Source: Nostocoides_A vanveenii (GTDB taxonomy: Bacteria > Actinomycetota > Actinomycetes > Actinomycetales > Dermatophilaceae). Taken from it: a DNA stretch of 64,000 nt. The stretch is from positions 1 to 64,000 of the forward strand of contig NZ_BAAAPN010000057.1 of assembly GCF_039531165.1 (NCBI RefSeq), written 5' to 3'. Position numbers and translations under genes: made by a program. Shown piece by piece: positions 27,004-35,984 of the stretch. Numbering within the stretch: the stretch's first letter is position 1; each line of letters starts with the position of its first letter. The notes under the pieces were generated by a model that was not told the origin of the DNA, ran no database searches, and saw only the letters and a list, made by a program, of their open reading frames with translations.

Positions 27004-27846
27004 ATGGGCATTGTGATCTGGGGGTTCGCCGCCGCGCTGGCCGGCATGCTCCTCTACGGTGTCGCCTCGGTAAGCCAGGCGTATGCCGCGTCTCGGGCGA
27101 GTGGGTCCGCGGTGCTTCGCCACCCGGCATACGTGCTCGGGATGGCGGGTGACGGGCTGGCGTGGGTGTGCTCGATCGCGGCGCTGGCCACGCTGCCGCT
27201 CTTCGTCGTCCAATCGCTGCTCGCCGGATCGGTCGCGGTGACCGTGCTCCTGGCGCTCGCGGTGCTCCACGTGCCCGTCACGCGACACGATCTCATCGGT
27301 GTTGCAGCAGTCGTCTCGGGACTGACCCTCGTCTCCGCCGCGGCGGGTGGCGAGTCCGCGGCGGCGGCGCCCGGCTGGTTCGGCGCCGCGATGATCGGCG
27401 CGGTGGTCGCCATGATCGTGCTGGGTGCTGTGCTCTATGTCCGCGGGACGTCGCTTGCCCTGGCGAGCGTCGGTGGTCTCGCGTTCTCGGGCTCCGCGCT
27501 GGGGGCGAGAGGCGCGCACCTGGGGCAGGGGACGCTGACGTCGGCTGTATCGAATCCCTTGACCTGGGCGGTGATCGCGTTCGGCATCCTCGGTGCCGTG
27601 ACCTATGCCCGATCGCTCGAGCGTGGCCCGGTCGCGGCCGCGACCGCGGCCATGTGGGTCGTCGAGGTCGTGGTTCCGGGGGCGCTGGGGGTCGCGCTTC
27701 TCGGCGACTCGGTGCGGCCCGGCTGGGCGCCGGCCGCGGTCGCCGGGATCGCGCTGGCGGTCCTCGGCTGCCTGCGGCTGTCCAGGAGCGCCGCCCAGCC
27801 CACCCGCCTAGCTCGCGTGCCATGGTGGTTTGCCAGGAGGCAGTGA
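27004..27846 (+). CDS. DMT/EamA-like membrane transporter
   Basis: The 280-residue protein is almost entirely hydrophobic, with about nine or ten membrane helices in two related halves, as in the drug/metabolite transporter superfamily. ATG 27004 follows AGG. Its stop overlaps the next ATG (TGATG), so it is coupled to the DUF488 gene. An inverted pair of the dispersed word (27080-27088 and 27125-27133) falls in the codons for helices 1-2. The substrate is unknown. Confidence 0.75.
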   Translation: MGIVIWGFAAALAGMLLYGVASVSQAYAASRASGSAVLRHPAYVLGMAGDGLAWVCSIAALATLPLFVVQSLLAGSVAVTVLLALAVLHVPVTRHDLIGVAAVVSGLTLVSAAAGGESAAAAPGWFGAAMIGAVVAMIVLGAVLYVRGTSLALASVGGLAFSGSALGARGAHLGQGTLTSAVSNPLTWAVIAFGILGAVTYARSLERGPVAAATAAMWVVEVVVPGALGVALLGDSVRPGWAPAAVAGIALAVLGCLRLSRSAAQPTRLARVPWWFARRQ

Positions 27847-28238
27847 TGACGAAGGCGACTGCGCAGGTCCGGCGCATCTACGACGAGCCCGAGGCCGACG
27901 ACGGTCAACGGGTCCTCCTTGACCGGCTGTGGCCGCGGGGGGTGAGCAAAGCGCGAGCCCAACTCCCTGCGTGGTGCAAGCAAGTCGCGCCGTCGACCGG
28001 GCTGCGCCGGTGGTACGACCACGATCCGGCGAAGTTCGATGAGTTCGCCACCCGTTACCGAGAGGAGCTCAAGGTTGACGACCACGCGGCGGCATACGCG
28101 CAACTCGAGGCTATGGCGGCCGTCGGTGCCCTCACCCTGTTAACCGCCGCCAAGCGTGACGACATCAGCGAAGCGGCCGTCCTGGCTCATCTCCTGCGTC
28201 ACCGGGAGGCCGAGTGGCCCTCATCCTCGCGGGGCTAG
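27846..28238 (+). CDS. DUF488 family protein
   Basis: The 130-residue product shows the DUF488 pattern: RIYDEPEADDGQRVLLDRLWPRG at the N-terminus, WYDHDPAKFDEFATRYREEL in the middle, and TLLTAAKRDD near the end. The family is widespread and its biochemical role is not established. It shares one base with the upstream transporter stop and overlaps the convergent VOC gene by 4 bp at the 3' end. Confidence 0.85.
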   Translation: MTKATAQVRRIYDEPEADDGQRVLLDRLWPRGVSKARAQLPAWCKQVAPSTGLRRWYDHDPAKFDEFATRYREELKVDDHAAAYAQLEAMAAVGALTLLTAAKRDDISEAAVLAHLLRHREAEWPSSSRG

Positions 28239-28597
28239 GGATTTTGCACCAAGCGCAGCAGGGTGCCGTCGAGGTCGATCAGGTAGCCGATCCGCAGGCC
28301 GGAGTCCTCGACCATAGGTGGGTGCAAGCGCGGCCAACCGCGCCGCGTCTCGGGGATGCCGGCCGTGAGGCAGGCGGCATAGAAGTGGTCGACATCGTCC
28401 AGGCGCAAGCAGCAGCTGAACGAACTGCTCGCCGGGTCGAGATCCGCATACCGAAAGAACTCCAGTGTCAGCTCGCCGTGGTTGAGGATCAGCCAACTCT
28501 CGTCGCGGTAGGCCGTGACGAACCCGAGCGCCGCGTAGAACCCGATGGTCGCGTCGAAGTCGCGGGCGGGCAGGTTGGGGGTCGCCTGATCGGTCAT
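28235..28597 (-). CDS. VOC family protein (bleomycin-resistance-like)
   Basis: The 120-residue protein has the VOC fold pattern: ATIGFYAALGFVTAYRDESW, ELTLEFFRY, then GYLIDLDGTLLRLVQNP. The size fits single-domain bleomycin-binding or glyoxalase-like members. Such proteins bind drugs or act as metal-dependent lyases; which applies here is unknown. It lies downstream of the broken LysE gene on the same strand. Confidence 0.8.
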   Translation of the reverse strand: MTDQATPNLPARDFDATIGFYAALGFVTAYRDESWLILNHGELTLEFFRYADLDPASSSFSCCLRLDDVDHFYAACLTAGIPETRRGWPRLHPPMVEDSGLRIGYLIDLDGTLLRLVQNP

Positions 28598-28616
28598 AGC
28601 GTCACCCTAGGAGACC

Positions 28617-29247
28617 TCAGCGTGGGAAGAGCGCCAGGCCGACGCCGGCGAGCACGCCACCGGTGACGGCATCGATGGCCCGGCGGCCGCGCTGATAGGC
28701 GGCCGCCACCCGTCCCGTCGAGGCCGTCCAGGCCACGGCGACCAGCCAGGTGAGCGCCATGAACAGCAACGCGAGGACCACCTCGGCGCGGGCGGCGGTG
28801 CTTAGGCCGGCGGGCAGAAGTGACGCGAAGAGCGCGCCAAAGAAGGCGACGGCCTTGGGGTTGGCGAGGTCCGTGGCCAGCCCCAGCCGCCACGCCGAGC
28901 CGAGACTGCCCACGGAAATCGCGGCCACCTCGCCACTGGGCCCGGACTCGCCGGTCCGGGCCCGCCAGGCGTGCAAGAGGATCCGCGCGATACGCCAGGA
29001 GGAATGCCGCCCCGACAGCGCGAATCACCGCATAGACATGGACGTAACGCGTCAGCAGCGCACCAAGGCCGGCCATCGCCAGCATCGCCCAGCAGGCGAT
29101 CCCGGAGATCACGCCCCCGGCCACGGCCATTCCTTGTGCGCGTCCGCGCGCAGCGGATACCCGCAGGAGGGTGATGAAGTCGGGACCGGGCGCGACGACG
29201 GCGATGAGCCACACCCCGAGGAGCGGTGCGATCTGCGCGAAAGGCAT
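28617..29247 (-). pseudogene. LysE family exporter, frameshifted
   Basis: The N-terminal half (MPFAQIAPLLGVWLIAVVAPGPDFITLL) and the C-terminal half (LATDLANPKAVAFFGALFASLLP) are clearly LysE/RhtB-type amino-acid exporter sequence. They are in different frames that meet near 28985, where one extra base or two missing bases follow FLLAY. The intact protein would be about 210 residues with six helices. The neighbouring HTH-cupin gene is a common partner of LysE exporters. A single lesion could be an error. Confidence 0.83.
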
Positions 29248-29271
29248 TGGAGCACCTAACTTTTCGTGATG

Positions 29272-29811
29272 TCAGCGGGAGGGGGTGGCGAGCAGGACGT
29301 GGATGTCGACGGGTTCGTCGGCGGTGATATAGGCGTGCGGCACATCCGCGGCGAACGAGAGGAGGTCGCCGGCTGCGAGGTCGTATGCCGCGTCCTCCAG
29401 CTCCGCTCGCACCGCACCAAAGGCGATGAAGAGTTGCTCGATCGTCCCGGATGCGTGCGGAACGCCGCTGAAGGACGTATGCCGTGGGATGCGCAGCCGC
29501 CACGACTCCAGGGCGTGCGTGCCACGAACGCGCACCAGCAACTCGCACTGAATGTCACCGTCGATGGCGGTCGCGAGCACGTGCACGGTGTCCGGCGCCT
29601 CGGGTGAGAGCAGGTCGGTCAGCGACAGGGCCAGCGCGAGCGCAATCGCTTCGAGGGTGTCGATCGTCGGGTTGCCGGTGCCGGACTCCAGACCCGAGAG
29701 GGTTGCCTTGGACAGACCCGCCCGGCGGGCGAGCTCCGCCGCGCTCAGGCCGCGTTGCTCGCGCCGCAGACGGATCTGGCGACCGGCGCGGGTGGAGGTG
29801 CGCTCGGGCAT
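29272..29811 (-). CDS. XRE-type HTH regulator with C-terminal cupin domain
   Basis: The 179-residue protein has an N-terminal XRE helix-turn-helix (about residues 10-65, LRREQRGLSAAELARRAGLS and KATLSGLESGTGNPTIDTL). A small cupin barrel follows, with LAAGDLLSFAADVPHAYI near residue 150. Such regulators usually sense a metabolite through the cupin and control adjacent exporters. It lies 24 bp upstream of the broken LysE gene on the same strand. ATG 29811 has no clear ribosome site, and the core of the dispersed word covers the start codon (29807-29814). Confidence 0.85.
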   Translation of the reverse strand: MPERTSTRAGRQIRLRREQRGLSAAELARRAGLSKATLSGLESGTGNPTIDTLEAIALALALSLTDLLSPEAPDTVHVLATAIDGDIQCELLVRVRGTHALESWRLRIPRHTSFSGVPHASGTIEQLFIAFGAVRAELEDAAYDLAAGDLLSFAADVPHAYITADEPVDIHVLLATPSR

Positions 29812-29854
29812 ACGTTCAATAGTGACCAGGCATTCAATAATCAAACAATCCGTG

Positions 29855-30805
29855 TCACGCGATGAGGGGGGCGAGCGTGTCACCGAGCAGCGCCACCCGA
29901 CCCTCGATGTGCCCGTTGGCCGGCAGGTTGACGGTCACACCATCGACGCCGGCAGCAAGGATGCGCTCATAGGTCGCGCGGACGTCGTCGGGAGCCCCGA
30001 GGATCAGGGACGCCCGACGCGACGCAAGCTCGGGGATGCGGGCGACGGCGTCGTCGGCCTCCTGGGCGGCCTGCGCGGCGCTCGGGGCGATGCACGCGCT
30101 GGTCTGATAGGTGACGGTGATCTCGCGACGGTCGCGACCCAGGCGCGCGCAGTGCTCATCGAGTGCGGCGAGCTTGCGCGGAATGTCGTCGATCGCGCAG
30201 ATCAGATTGGACTCATCGGCATACTGCGCGGCCATGCGTAGCGTCTTCTTCTCGCCCGCACCGCCGATCATGATCGGGATCGGGGCCACCGGGGCGGGGG
30301 AGTTGATCGCCTCCCGCGCGGTGTACCACTTGCCCGCCAGTGTCGGCCGCTCGCCGCGGAGCATGCCGGTGACGATCTGCAGGGCCTCTTCCAGACGCTC
30401 GAAACGATCGGTGAAGGTGCCGAATTCGAAACCGAGAGAGTCATGTTCGAGCTCATACCAGCCCGCACCGATGCCCAGCTGCGCGCGACCCTTGGAGACG
30501 ACATCGAGTGCGGTGACGGTTTTGGCCAGCAGCGTGGGGTTGCGGTAGGTGTTCCCGGTGACGAGTGCGGACAGCCGCACGCGGCTGGTGTGCTGCGCCA
30601 GCGCGGCGAGCAGTGTGTAGCACTCGAGCATCGCATTCTCGGGTGCGCCCAACATGGGCAGTTGGTAGAAGTGGTCCATGACCAGGACAGTGTCGAAGCC
30701 GCTGGACTCGGCCTCGACGGCCTGCCGGACGATTGCGTCGAAGAGGTCGTCGCTGCCGACGCCGGGATAGGTGAAGTTCGGGATCTGGTAGCCGAGGCGC
30801 GTCAT
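29855..30805 (-). CDS. LLM class F420-dependent oxidoreductase
   Basis: The 316-residue protein is a luciferase-like monooxygenase TIM barrel. N-terminal RLGYQIPNFTYPG is followed by VLVMDHFYQLP, LGIGAGWYELEH and a central IMIGGAGEKKTLRMAAQYAD, which fits the F420-dependent LLM subgroup of actinobacteria. These enzymes use F420 to reduce or oxidise varied substrates; the substrate here is unknown. It starts at ATG 30805 and is transcribed towards the HTH-cupin gene, 43 bp away. Confidence 0.87.
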   Translation of the reverse strand: MTRLGYQIPNFTYPGVGSDDLFDAIVRQAVEAESSGFDTVLVMDHFYQLPMLGAPENAMLECYTLLAALAQHTSRVRLSALVTGNTYRNPTLLAKTVTALDVVSKGRAQLGIGAGWYELEHDSLGFEFGTFTDRFERLEEALQIVTGMLRGERPTLAGKWYTAREAINSPAPVAPIPIMIGGAGEKKTLRMAAQYADESNLICAIDDIPRKLAALDEHCARLGRDRREITVTYQTSACIAPSAAQAAQEADDAVARIPELASRRASLILGAPDDVRATYERILAAGVDGVTVNLPANGHIEGRVALLGDTLAPLIA

Positions 30806-30977
30806 GGCTCAACGCTAGCGGCACGATCTCTGGCTACCTGATCACCATGGCGTCGGCGCGGGCGAGCGTCGCCTCGAAGAGGTCCCGCGGATCGCCGGGG
30901 ATCGGGCCGATCTGCTCGAAGACCTCGCGCGAGATTGCCGCGATGAGCAGCTCGTTAGTATCGGACAGGAGCAAGCA
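30806..30977. other. Intergenic region with a possible TetR-like remnant
   Basis: The gap lies between divergent genes. On the minus strand, about 30837-30960 can be read as NELLIAAISREVFEQIG followed by PGDPRDLFEATLARADAMVIR. This looks like a helical protein tail but has no credible start. It is too short to classify. The promoter of the epimerase-like gene should lie here. Confidence 0.35.
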
Positions 30978-31931
30978 ATGGCACGACACATCGTTCTCGG
31001 CGCCGGCGGCATCGGCCGCAGCGTGGCGCATGCCCTCATTTCTGCGGGTGAAGACGCCGTACTCGTCTCGCGTTCCGACCGCGACCTCGGACCGGACGGG
31101 GCCACCGCAGTCGCCCTGGACGTCACGGATGAGACCAGGCTGGCGGACCTGGCCACCGGAGCGCGCACGATCGTCAACGCCCTCAACCCGAGCGCCTATA
31201 CCCACTGGGAGCGGGACTGGCCGCCGATGGCCAAGGCCGTTCTCGCCGCGGCGGAACGCAGCGGTGCCGGACTGATCACGGTCTCCAACCTCTACGGCTA
31301 CGGCCTGGTGGACGGGCCGATAACCGAGCGGACGGCCTTGCGCCCCAACGGCGTCAAGGGTCACGTGCGCGTCGAGATGTGGGAGCAGGCGCTCGCGGCT
31401 CACGCGGCCGGCCGGGCACGGGTGAGCGAGGTCCGCGCCTCCGACTACATCGGACCGGCCACGCTCGGGACCAGCTTGGTGTCCGGCATGCTGATCAAGC
31501 CGATTCTGAAGGGCCGCAGCCCGTGGCTGCCGATGGGGCGCGTCGATGCTCCCCACTCCTGGACGTATGACGGTGATGTCGCCGCGCTGGTGCGTGCCCT
31601 TGCGCTCTCGGACGGTGACGCGGACTGGGGCCGGGCCTGGCACGTGCCCACCGATGCGCCTGCGACCTTCGCTCAGTTGGGCGAGGAGGTCGCGACGATC
31701 ACCGGTGCCAAGGCCCGTCCGGTGCACGTGATGCCGCGCTCGATGGTCACCATCGGCGGCCTGGTCGTGCCGCTGCTGGCCGAACTGCGCGAGACCCGCC
31801 ACCAGTTCGAGCGGCCCTTCGTGCTCGACTCGAGTGACGCGCAGGCGCGATTCGAGCTGGCGCCGACCCCGCGGCATACGGCCGTTGAGGAGACGGTGGC
31901 AGCTCTGCGTGCCGCCGGGATCAAGGGCTGA
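30978..31931 (+). CDS. NAD-dependent epimerase/dehydratase family protein
   Basis: The 317-residue protein has an N-terminal Rossmann fold with HIVLGAGGIGRSVAHAL (residues 4-20). The central region VSNLYGYGLVDG supplies a Tyr at the position of the SDR tyrosine. It belongs to the atypical or extended SDR group of NAD(P)-binding epimerases and dehydratases. The substrate is unknown. A near-perfect hairpin follows its stop. Confidence 0.82.
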   Translation: MARHIVLGAGGIGRSVAHALISAGEDAVLVSRSDRDLGPDGATAVALDVTDETRLADLATGARTIVNALNPSAYTHWERDWPPMAKAVLAAAERSGAGLITVSNLYGYGLVDGPITERTALRPNGVKGHVRVEMWEQALAAHAAGRARVSEVRASDYIGPATLGTSLVSGMLIKPILKGRSPWLPMGRVDAPHSWTYDGDVAALVRALALSDGDADWGRAWHVPTDAPATFAQLGEEVATITGAKARPVHVMPRSMVTIGGLVVPLLAELRETRHQFERPFVLDSSDAQARFELAPTPRHTAVEETVAALRAAGIKG

Positions 31932-31937
31932 ACTCAG

Positions 31938-31972
31938 GTTCGGGGCGGTCCGCAACGCGGATCGCCCCGAAC
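31938..31972 (+). terminator. 16-bp stem hairpin terminator
   Basis: Arms 31938-31953 and 31957-31972 (GTTCGGGGCG and so on) pair over 16 positions with one G-T wobble and a 3-base loop. The hairpin begins 6 bp after the stop codon of the epimerase-like gene and is very stable. No T-run follows. Confidence 0.75.
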
Positions 31973-32005
31973 GTCGGTCGTCGGCCGAGACCGGCCGAGA
32001 GTCGG

Positions 32006-32089
32006 TCAGCCGAAGAGCGACAGCTTGTCGGCGTTCTTGGCAAGCAAGTAGTAGACGGTCACGCGGTCCTTGCGGCCCGCGCCTTTCAT
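32006..32089 (-). CDS. Unassigned 27-codon frame, possible C-terminal remnant
   Basis: The minus strand between the epimerase hairpin and the ABC permease encodes MKGAGRKDRVTVYYLLAKNA followed by DKLSLFG and a stop. The composition is protein-like and the frame stays open for about a dozen codons upstream. It looks like the tail of a lost gene, but I do not recognise the family. Confidence 0.3.
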   Translation of the reverse strand: MKGAGRKDRVTVYYLLAKNADKLSLFG

Positions 32090-32137
32090 GGCCGCGCCGA
32101 CAGGTAGCGGCCCGGGCGGGAAAGTTGTAGCCCGCGC

Positions 32138-33781
32138 TCAACCGATGTCGCGGCGGGCGTAGCCGGCCAGTCCGGCAACCACCAGCACGAGCGCGAGAGC
32201 ACCCTCGATCAGGACGGGCGGCCAGGACATCGACTCGGCGGGCACCTGCGGCAGGACGGCCAGCGGCGTGGCGTCAAGAATGCGCTGGGGGAAGCCGAGC
32301 ACCGCGCCGATCCAGCTGACGATGAGGGTCCACCCGACGACGAGCCATGGCAGCAGGTGCAGCTTCGGCACCCACCCGAAGGCCGCCGCGAAGATCCCGA
32401 CCCCGAGCCACACCGCCGGAGACAACACCAACGCGGCGCCTATGGTGCGGGTCAGCACTCCCCAGTCGCCGTCGCGCAGCGCTGCCGGCAGTGCCAACAG
32501 CGCCCCGACGAGCGCGAGCAGCAGCGTCGGCATGATGAGCGCAAGCGCGAGATGACCTGCGGCATAACGGATTCGGGAGGTTGCTGTCGCGAGCATCACC
32601 TCGTCGCGGTGGGCGGCCTCCTCGCGGCGCAGGCGCTCGGCGAGTTGGAGGGCGAAGATGGCGATGACGCCGGCAAGGATGCCGAGCATGGCGACATAGA
32701 AGGCGTCGGTGAGATCCTGCGCGCCTGCCCCCATCCGGCGGAACCGCTCCACGAGACTGGGCTCGTCGGCGATCGCGTCGAAGACACCCGACATCGAGCC
32801 CATCGCGAGCGCGAAGACCGCAAGGCCGGCCGTCCAGGCCCAGACGCTGCCACGCGCCAGCCGCCGCGCCAGCCCGCCGGCCGAGCTCAGGCCGGCCGGG
32901 GCGTGCGCGGGCCCGGGGCGGGCGGCCCGCATGCCCGCGCCGTAGTCGCGGCGCGCCTCCATCGCGAAGGCTCCGCCGACGAGAGCCGCTGCCAGCGCGA
33001 CCAGCAACGGCAGCACCCACCAGCGATTGCCGGCATACGGCCGCGCGAGGGGAGCCCACTCCAGCGGCGAGAGCCACCGCAGCGTGCGCACCGGGCTGTC
33101 CGCGGAGGCGGCATCCGCGAGCGCGCGCAGCAGGTAGGCCGCACCCACCACCGCGAGCCCGATCTCACGGGCCGTGCGGGCCGACGCCGTCACCTGGGCA
33201 GCACATGCGCCCACACCGGCAAACGCGATGGGTGTCAGGGCGAGCCCGCCGCCCATGACGAGCGCGCCGCCGACGGGCGTCCCGACCACGACCATCGAGA
33301 TCGCCACGAGGATCCCGAGCAGCAGGGATGCCGACCCAGCCACGGCGAGTGCCCCGGCAAGCATGGCGTGCCGCCCAATCGACCCGGCGCGCAGCAACTC
33401 GGTCCGCCCGAACTCCTCCTCGGCGCGGGTGGCCCGGATGACTCCGAGAACGCCCATGATCGCCGCCATCATCGCGGTGAAACCGCCGACGCGGAACATG
33501 GTGAATCCGCCGACGGTGAGCAAGTCGAAGGGTGGACCGAGCATCGCCCGCATCGTCGGGTTCGCTGCCAGCGCGGCCGCAACCTCGCGTCCCGCGGCGT
33601 CGTCGCTGATGGTCGAGCGATAGGCCGAGGCGGTCGCGGGGATGAAGGACCACAGGATCAGCACCCACGTCACCCAGAACCACCGGTCGGCACGCAGGAT
33701 GCGCCGGATCGCCAAGCCGGTGCCGCTCAACTGGCTCGACCACCCGCTGCTCGCGATCCGATCCGCGACGACGCTTGTCAT
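32138..33781 (-). CDS. ABC-2 type exporter permease, polyketide-antibiotic exporter type
   Basis: The 547-residue protein has about twelve membrane helices in two halves, like actinobacterial polyketide or tetronasin-type antibiotic exporter permeases. Its ATG overlaps the stop of the upstream ATPase gene (ATGA, 33778-33781), so the two form one exporter. It has no binding protein, as expected for export. The substrate is unknown; drug or lipid export is inferred from the family. Confidence 0.85.
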   Translation of the reverse strand: MTSVVADRIASSGWSSQLSGTGLAIRRILRADRWFWVTWVLILWSFIPATASAYRSTISDDAAGREVAAALAANPTMRAMLGPPFDLLTVGGFTMFRVGGFTAMMAAIMGVLGVIRATRAEEEFGRTELLRAGSIGRHAMLAGALAVAGSASLLLGILVAISMVVVGTPVGGALVMGGGLALTPIAFAGVGACAAQVTASARTAREIGLAVVGAAYLLRALADAASADSPVRTLRWLSPLEWAPLARPYAGNRWWVLPLLVALAAALVGGAFAMEARRDYGAGMRAARPGPAHAPAGLSSAGGLARRLARGSVWAWTAGLAVFALAMGSMSGVFDAIADEPSLVERFRRMGAGAQDLTDAFYVAMLGILAGVIAIFALQLAERLRREEAAHRDEVMLATATSRIRYAAGHLALALIMPTLLLALVGALLALPAALRDGDWGVLTRTIGAALVLSPAVWLGVGIFAAAFGWVPKLHLLPWLVVGWTLIVSWIGAVLGFPQRILDATPLAVLPQVPAESMSWPPVLIEGALALVLVVAGLAGYARRDIG

Positions 33782-34680
33782 CCCGCAGCCTCGTCGTAGT
33801 GCCGCAGGAAGAGGTCCTCCAGCGTCGGCGGCGGCGACGTCAGTGACCGTATGCCGTGCCCCGCCAACCGCCCCAGCACCGCTCCCAGCGCGCTCGCGTC
33901 GACCTGCGCCGTGAGCCGGTGGCCGTTGAGCACGACGTCGTGGACTCCCGGCAGCTGCGCGAGATCCATTGGCGCAGAGTCAAGGTCGGCAACCACCTGG
34001 GTTCGTGTCAGGTGGCGCATCTCGGCCAGCGTCCCGCTCTCGACGACGCGCCCGGCCCGGATGATGCTCACCTGGTCACACAGGGCTTCGACCTCGCTGA
34101 GGATGTGACTCGAGAGCAGCACGGTCCGTCCACGTGCATGCTCGTCGCGGATGAGCTGGGTGAAGACCCGCTCCATCAACGGGTCCAGCCCCGACGTGGG
34201 CTCGTCGAGCAGCAGCAACTCCACGTCACTGGCCAGAGCTGCCACCAAGGCGACCTTCTGCCGGTTGCCCTTGGAATAGCTGCGCCCCTTCTTGGTCGGG
34301 TCGAGGTCGAAGCGCTCCAGCAGCTCGGCGCGCCGCGCCGGATCCAGGCCCCCACGCGCTCGCCCGAGCAGGTCGATGATCTCGCCGCCCGTCAGATTCG
34401 GCCATAGCGTGACATCGCCCGGCACATAGGCCAGCCGCCGGTGCAGCGCCGGGGCATCCGCCCACGGATCGCCACCGAGCAACCGCACCGCGCCGGCGTC
34501 GGCTCGCAGCAGGCCCAGCAGCACCCGGATCGTCGTCGACTTCCCCGCGCCGTTCGGTCCGAGGAAGCCGTGGACCTCGGCGGACCGCACCCGCAGGTCC
34601 AGCCCGTCCAGCGCCCGAGTCGGGCCGAACGTCTTGACCAGTGACTCGATCTCGATGACATCACTCACGCCCTCCATCAT
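33778..34680 (-). CDS. ABC exporter ATP-binding protein
   Basis: The 300-residue ATPase has Walker A GPNGAGKSTT, the Q-loop region, a divergent signature YSKGNRQKVALVAAL, and Walker B LLLLDEPTSGLD. A C-terminal extension of about 80 residues (from QVVADLDSAP) resembles the regulatory tail of drug-exporter ATPases. It is coupled to the permease gene by a 4-base overlap. ATG 34680 is chosen because a GGGAG lies about 10 bases upstream; GTG 34668 is possible. It is divergent from the thiamine operon. Confidence 0.88.
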   Translation of the reverse strand: MMEGVSDVIEIESLVKTFGPTRALDGLDLRVRSAEVHGFLGPNGAGKSTTIRVLLGLLRADAGAVRLLGGDPWADAPALHRRLAYVPGDVTLWPNLTGGEIIDLLGRARGGLDPARRAELLERFDLDPTKKGRSYSKGNRQKVALVAALASDVELLLLDEPTSGLDPLMERVFTQLIRDEHARGRTVLLSSHILSEVEALCDQVSIIRAGRVVESGTLAEMRHLTRTQVVADLDSAPMDLAQLPGVHDVVLNGHRLTAQVDASALGAVLGRLAGHGIRSLTSPPPTLEDLFLRHYDEAAG

Positions 34681-34741
34681 GCGCTCGTCGCTCCCGGTCA
34701 CCGCGTGCGACCATCCGGAATCCCGCGATAGAGTCGAGACA

Positions 34742-34830
34742 CAGACAGGGGAGCGCCACCCAGGGCGCTGAGAGTGCGCGCCAGCGCAGACCCTCGGACC
34801 TGATCCGGTTCGCACCGGCGTAGGGAGTCG
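34742..34830 (+). promoter_or_regulatory. TPP riboswitch aptamer
   Basis: The leader of thiB contains the conserved TPP (THI-box) segments in order: GGGGAGCGCC, then GGCGCTGAGAGTG, then GACCCTCGGACCTGATCCGG, then CACCGGCGTAGGGAG. These match the pyrimidine- and pyrophosphate-sensor helices. TPP binding should lower expression of the downstream transporter. Confidence 0.95.
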
Positions 34831-34835
34831 AGATC

Positions 34836-34873
34836 TCCCCGGCTCGCGCCGGGCCCTCCATATATGTGGAGGA
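34836..34873 (+). promoter_or_regulatory. Riboswitch expression platform sequestering the ribosome site
   Basis: Two hairpins follow the aptamer. CCCGGC (34838-34843) pairs with GCCGGG (34848-34853). CCTCCA (34855-34860) pairs with TGGAGG (34867-34872), across a 6-base loop. The second hairpin hides the Shine-Dalgarno of thiB, which ends 9 bases before the ATG. There is no T-run, so control is probably translational. Confidence 0.8.
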
Positions 34874-34881
34874 CATTCACC

Positions 34882-35979
34882 ATGCGTAAGCACACCAGCG
34901 TGCTCGCCGTCGCGGCCCTCGTCGCGCTCGCGGGCTGCACCACCAAGAGTTCCAGCGTCACCGCCGCGACATCCGCTGCGACCCTCGCGTCCGACGGTGC
35001 CAGCACGTCGGCGGAGTTGACACGTTCGGACACCCTCACCGTGGTCACGCACGACTCCTTCGCCCTCTCCGACGAGGTCAAGAAGCAGTTCGAGTCGGAC
35101 ACCGGCATCCAGGTCACCTATGTCGCCCCGGGCGACGCTGGAACAGTGACCAACCAGATCATCTTGACCAAGGACGCCCCACTGGGCGATGTCGTCTTCG
35201 GCATCGACAACACCTTTGCCGGTCGCGTGATCAAGGCCGGTGTCCTCAGCCCGTATGTCGCGCCCGGCCTCCCCACGACCACCGCCGACCTCGGGCCGCG
35301 CGACGATCTGCTCACCCCGATCGACTATGGCGACGTCTGCGTCAACGCAGACAAGAAGTGGTTCGCGGACAAGGGCATTGCGCTGCCGAAGACCCTCGAC
35401 GACCTGGCCGCGCCGGCATACAAGGATCAACTGGTCGTCGAGAACCCGGCCTCCTCATCGCCCGGGCTCGCCTTCCTCGCTGCGACCGTGGGTGCCAAGG
35501 GCGACCCGGGCTATCTCGACTACTGGTCCGCGCTGACGGCCAATGGCGTCAAGGTCGCCAAGGGCTGGACCGAGGCCTACACCGGCGACTTCTCCGGCTC
35601 CAGCGGCAAGGGCCCACGCCCGCTGGTGGTGTCCTACTCCACCTCGCCGGCCTTCGAAGTGCCCAAGGGCGGCAAGGAGTCCGCGACTGTCGCGTTGCTC
35701 GACACCTGCTTTCGCCAGGTCGAATACGCGGGTGTGATCAAGGGCGCGCAGAACGAGGTGGGCGCGCAGAAGTTCATCGACTATCTGCTCACCAAGACCG
35801 TGCAGGCCGAGATCCCCGGCCAGATGTATATGTATCCCGTCGACTCATCGGTCGAGTTGCCCGCCGACTGGGTCAAGTTCGCGCCGCTCGCGCCGAAGCC
35901 GATCGCTGTCGATCCGACGACCATCGCGGATAAGCGCGAGCAGTGGATCAAGGACTGGACGGCGAAGGTCCTCGGCTGA
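34882..35979 (+). CDS. thiB: Thiamine ABC transporter substrate-binding lipoprotein
   Basis: The 365-residue protein begins with a lipoprotein signal peptide ending LVALAGC, so Cys19 should be lipidated. The mature part has the type 2 periplasmic-binding fold, with DTLTVVTHDSFALSDEV at its start and PIDYGDVCVNADKKWF in the thiamine-binding region, matching ThiB. It would capture thiamine or its phosphates outside the membrane and deliver them to ThiP. The gene is first in a thiBPQ operon behind a TPP riboswitch, and its ribosome site GGAGGA is part of the riboswitch hairpin. Confidence 0.93.
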   Translation: MRKHTSVLAVAALVALAGCTTKSSSVTAATSAATLASDGASTSAELTRSDTLTVVTHDSFALSDEVKKQFESDTGIQVTYVAPGDAGTVTNQIILTKDAPLGDVVFGIDNTFAGRVIKAGVLSPYVAPGLPTTTADLGPRDDLLTPIDYGDVCVNADKKWFADKGIALPKTLDDLAAPAYKDQLVVENPASSSPGLAFLAATVGAKGDPGYLDYWSALTANGVKVAKGWTEAYTGDFSGSSGKGPRPLVVSYSTSPAFEVPKGGKESATVALLDTCFRQVEYAGVIKGAQNEVGAQKFIDYLLTKTVQAEIPGQMYMYPVDSSVELPADWVKFAPLAPKPIAVDPTTIADKREQWIKDWTAKVLG

Positions 35980-35984
35980 CGCCA

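Noticed and set aside
30837..30960. C-terminal piece of a TetR-type regulator
   Set aside because: The helical text is suggestive but too short, lacks a start and shows no clear family signature.
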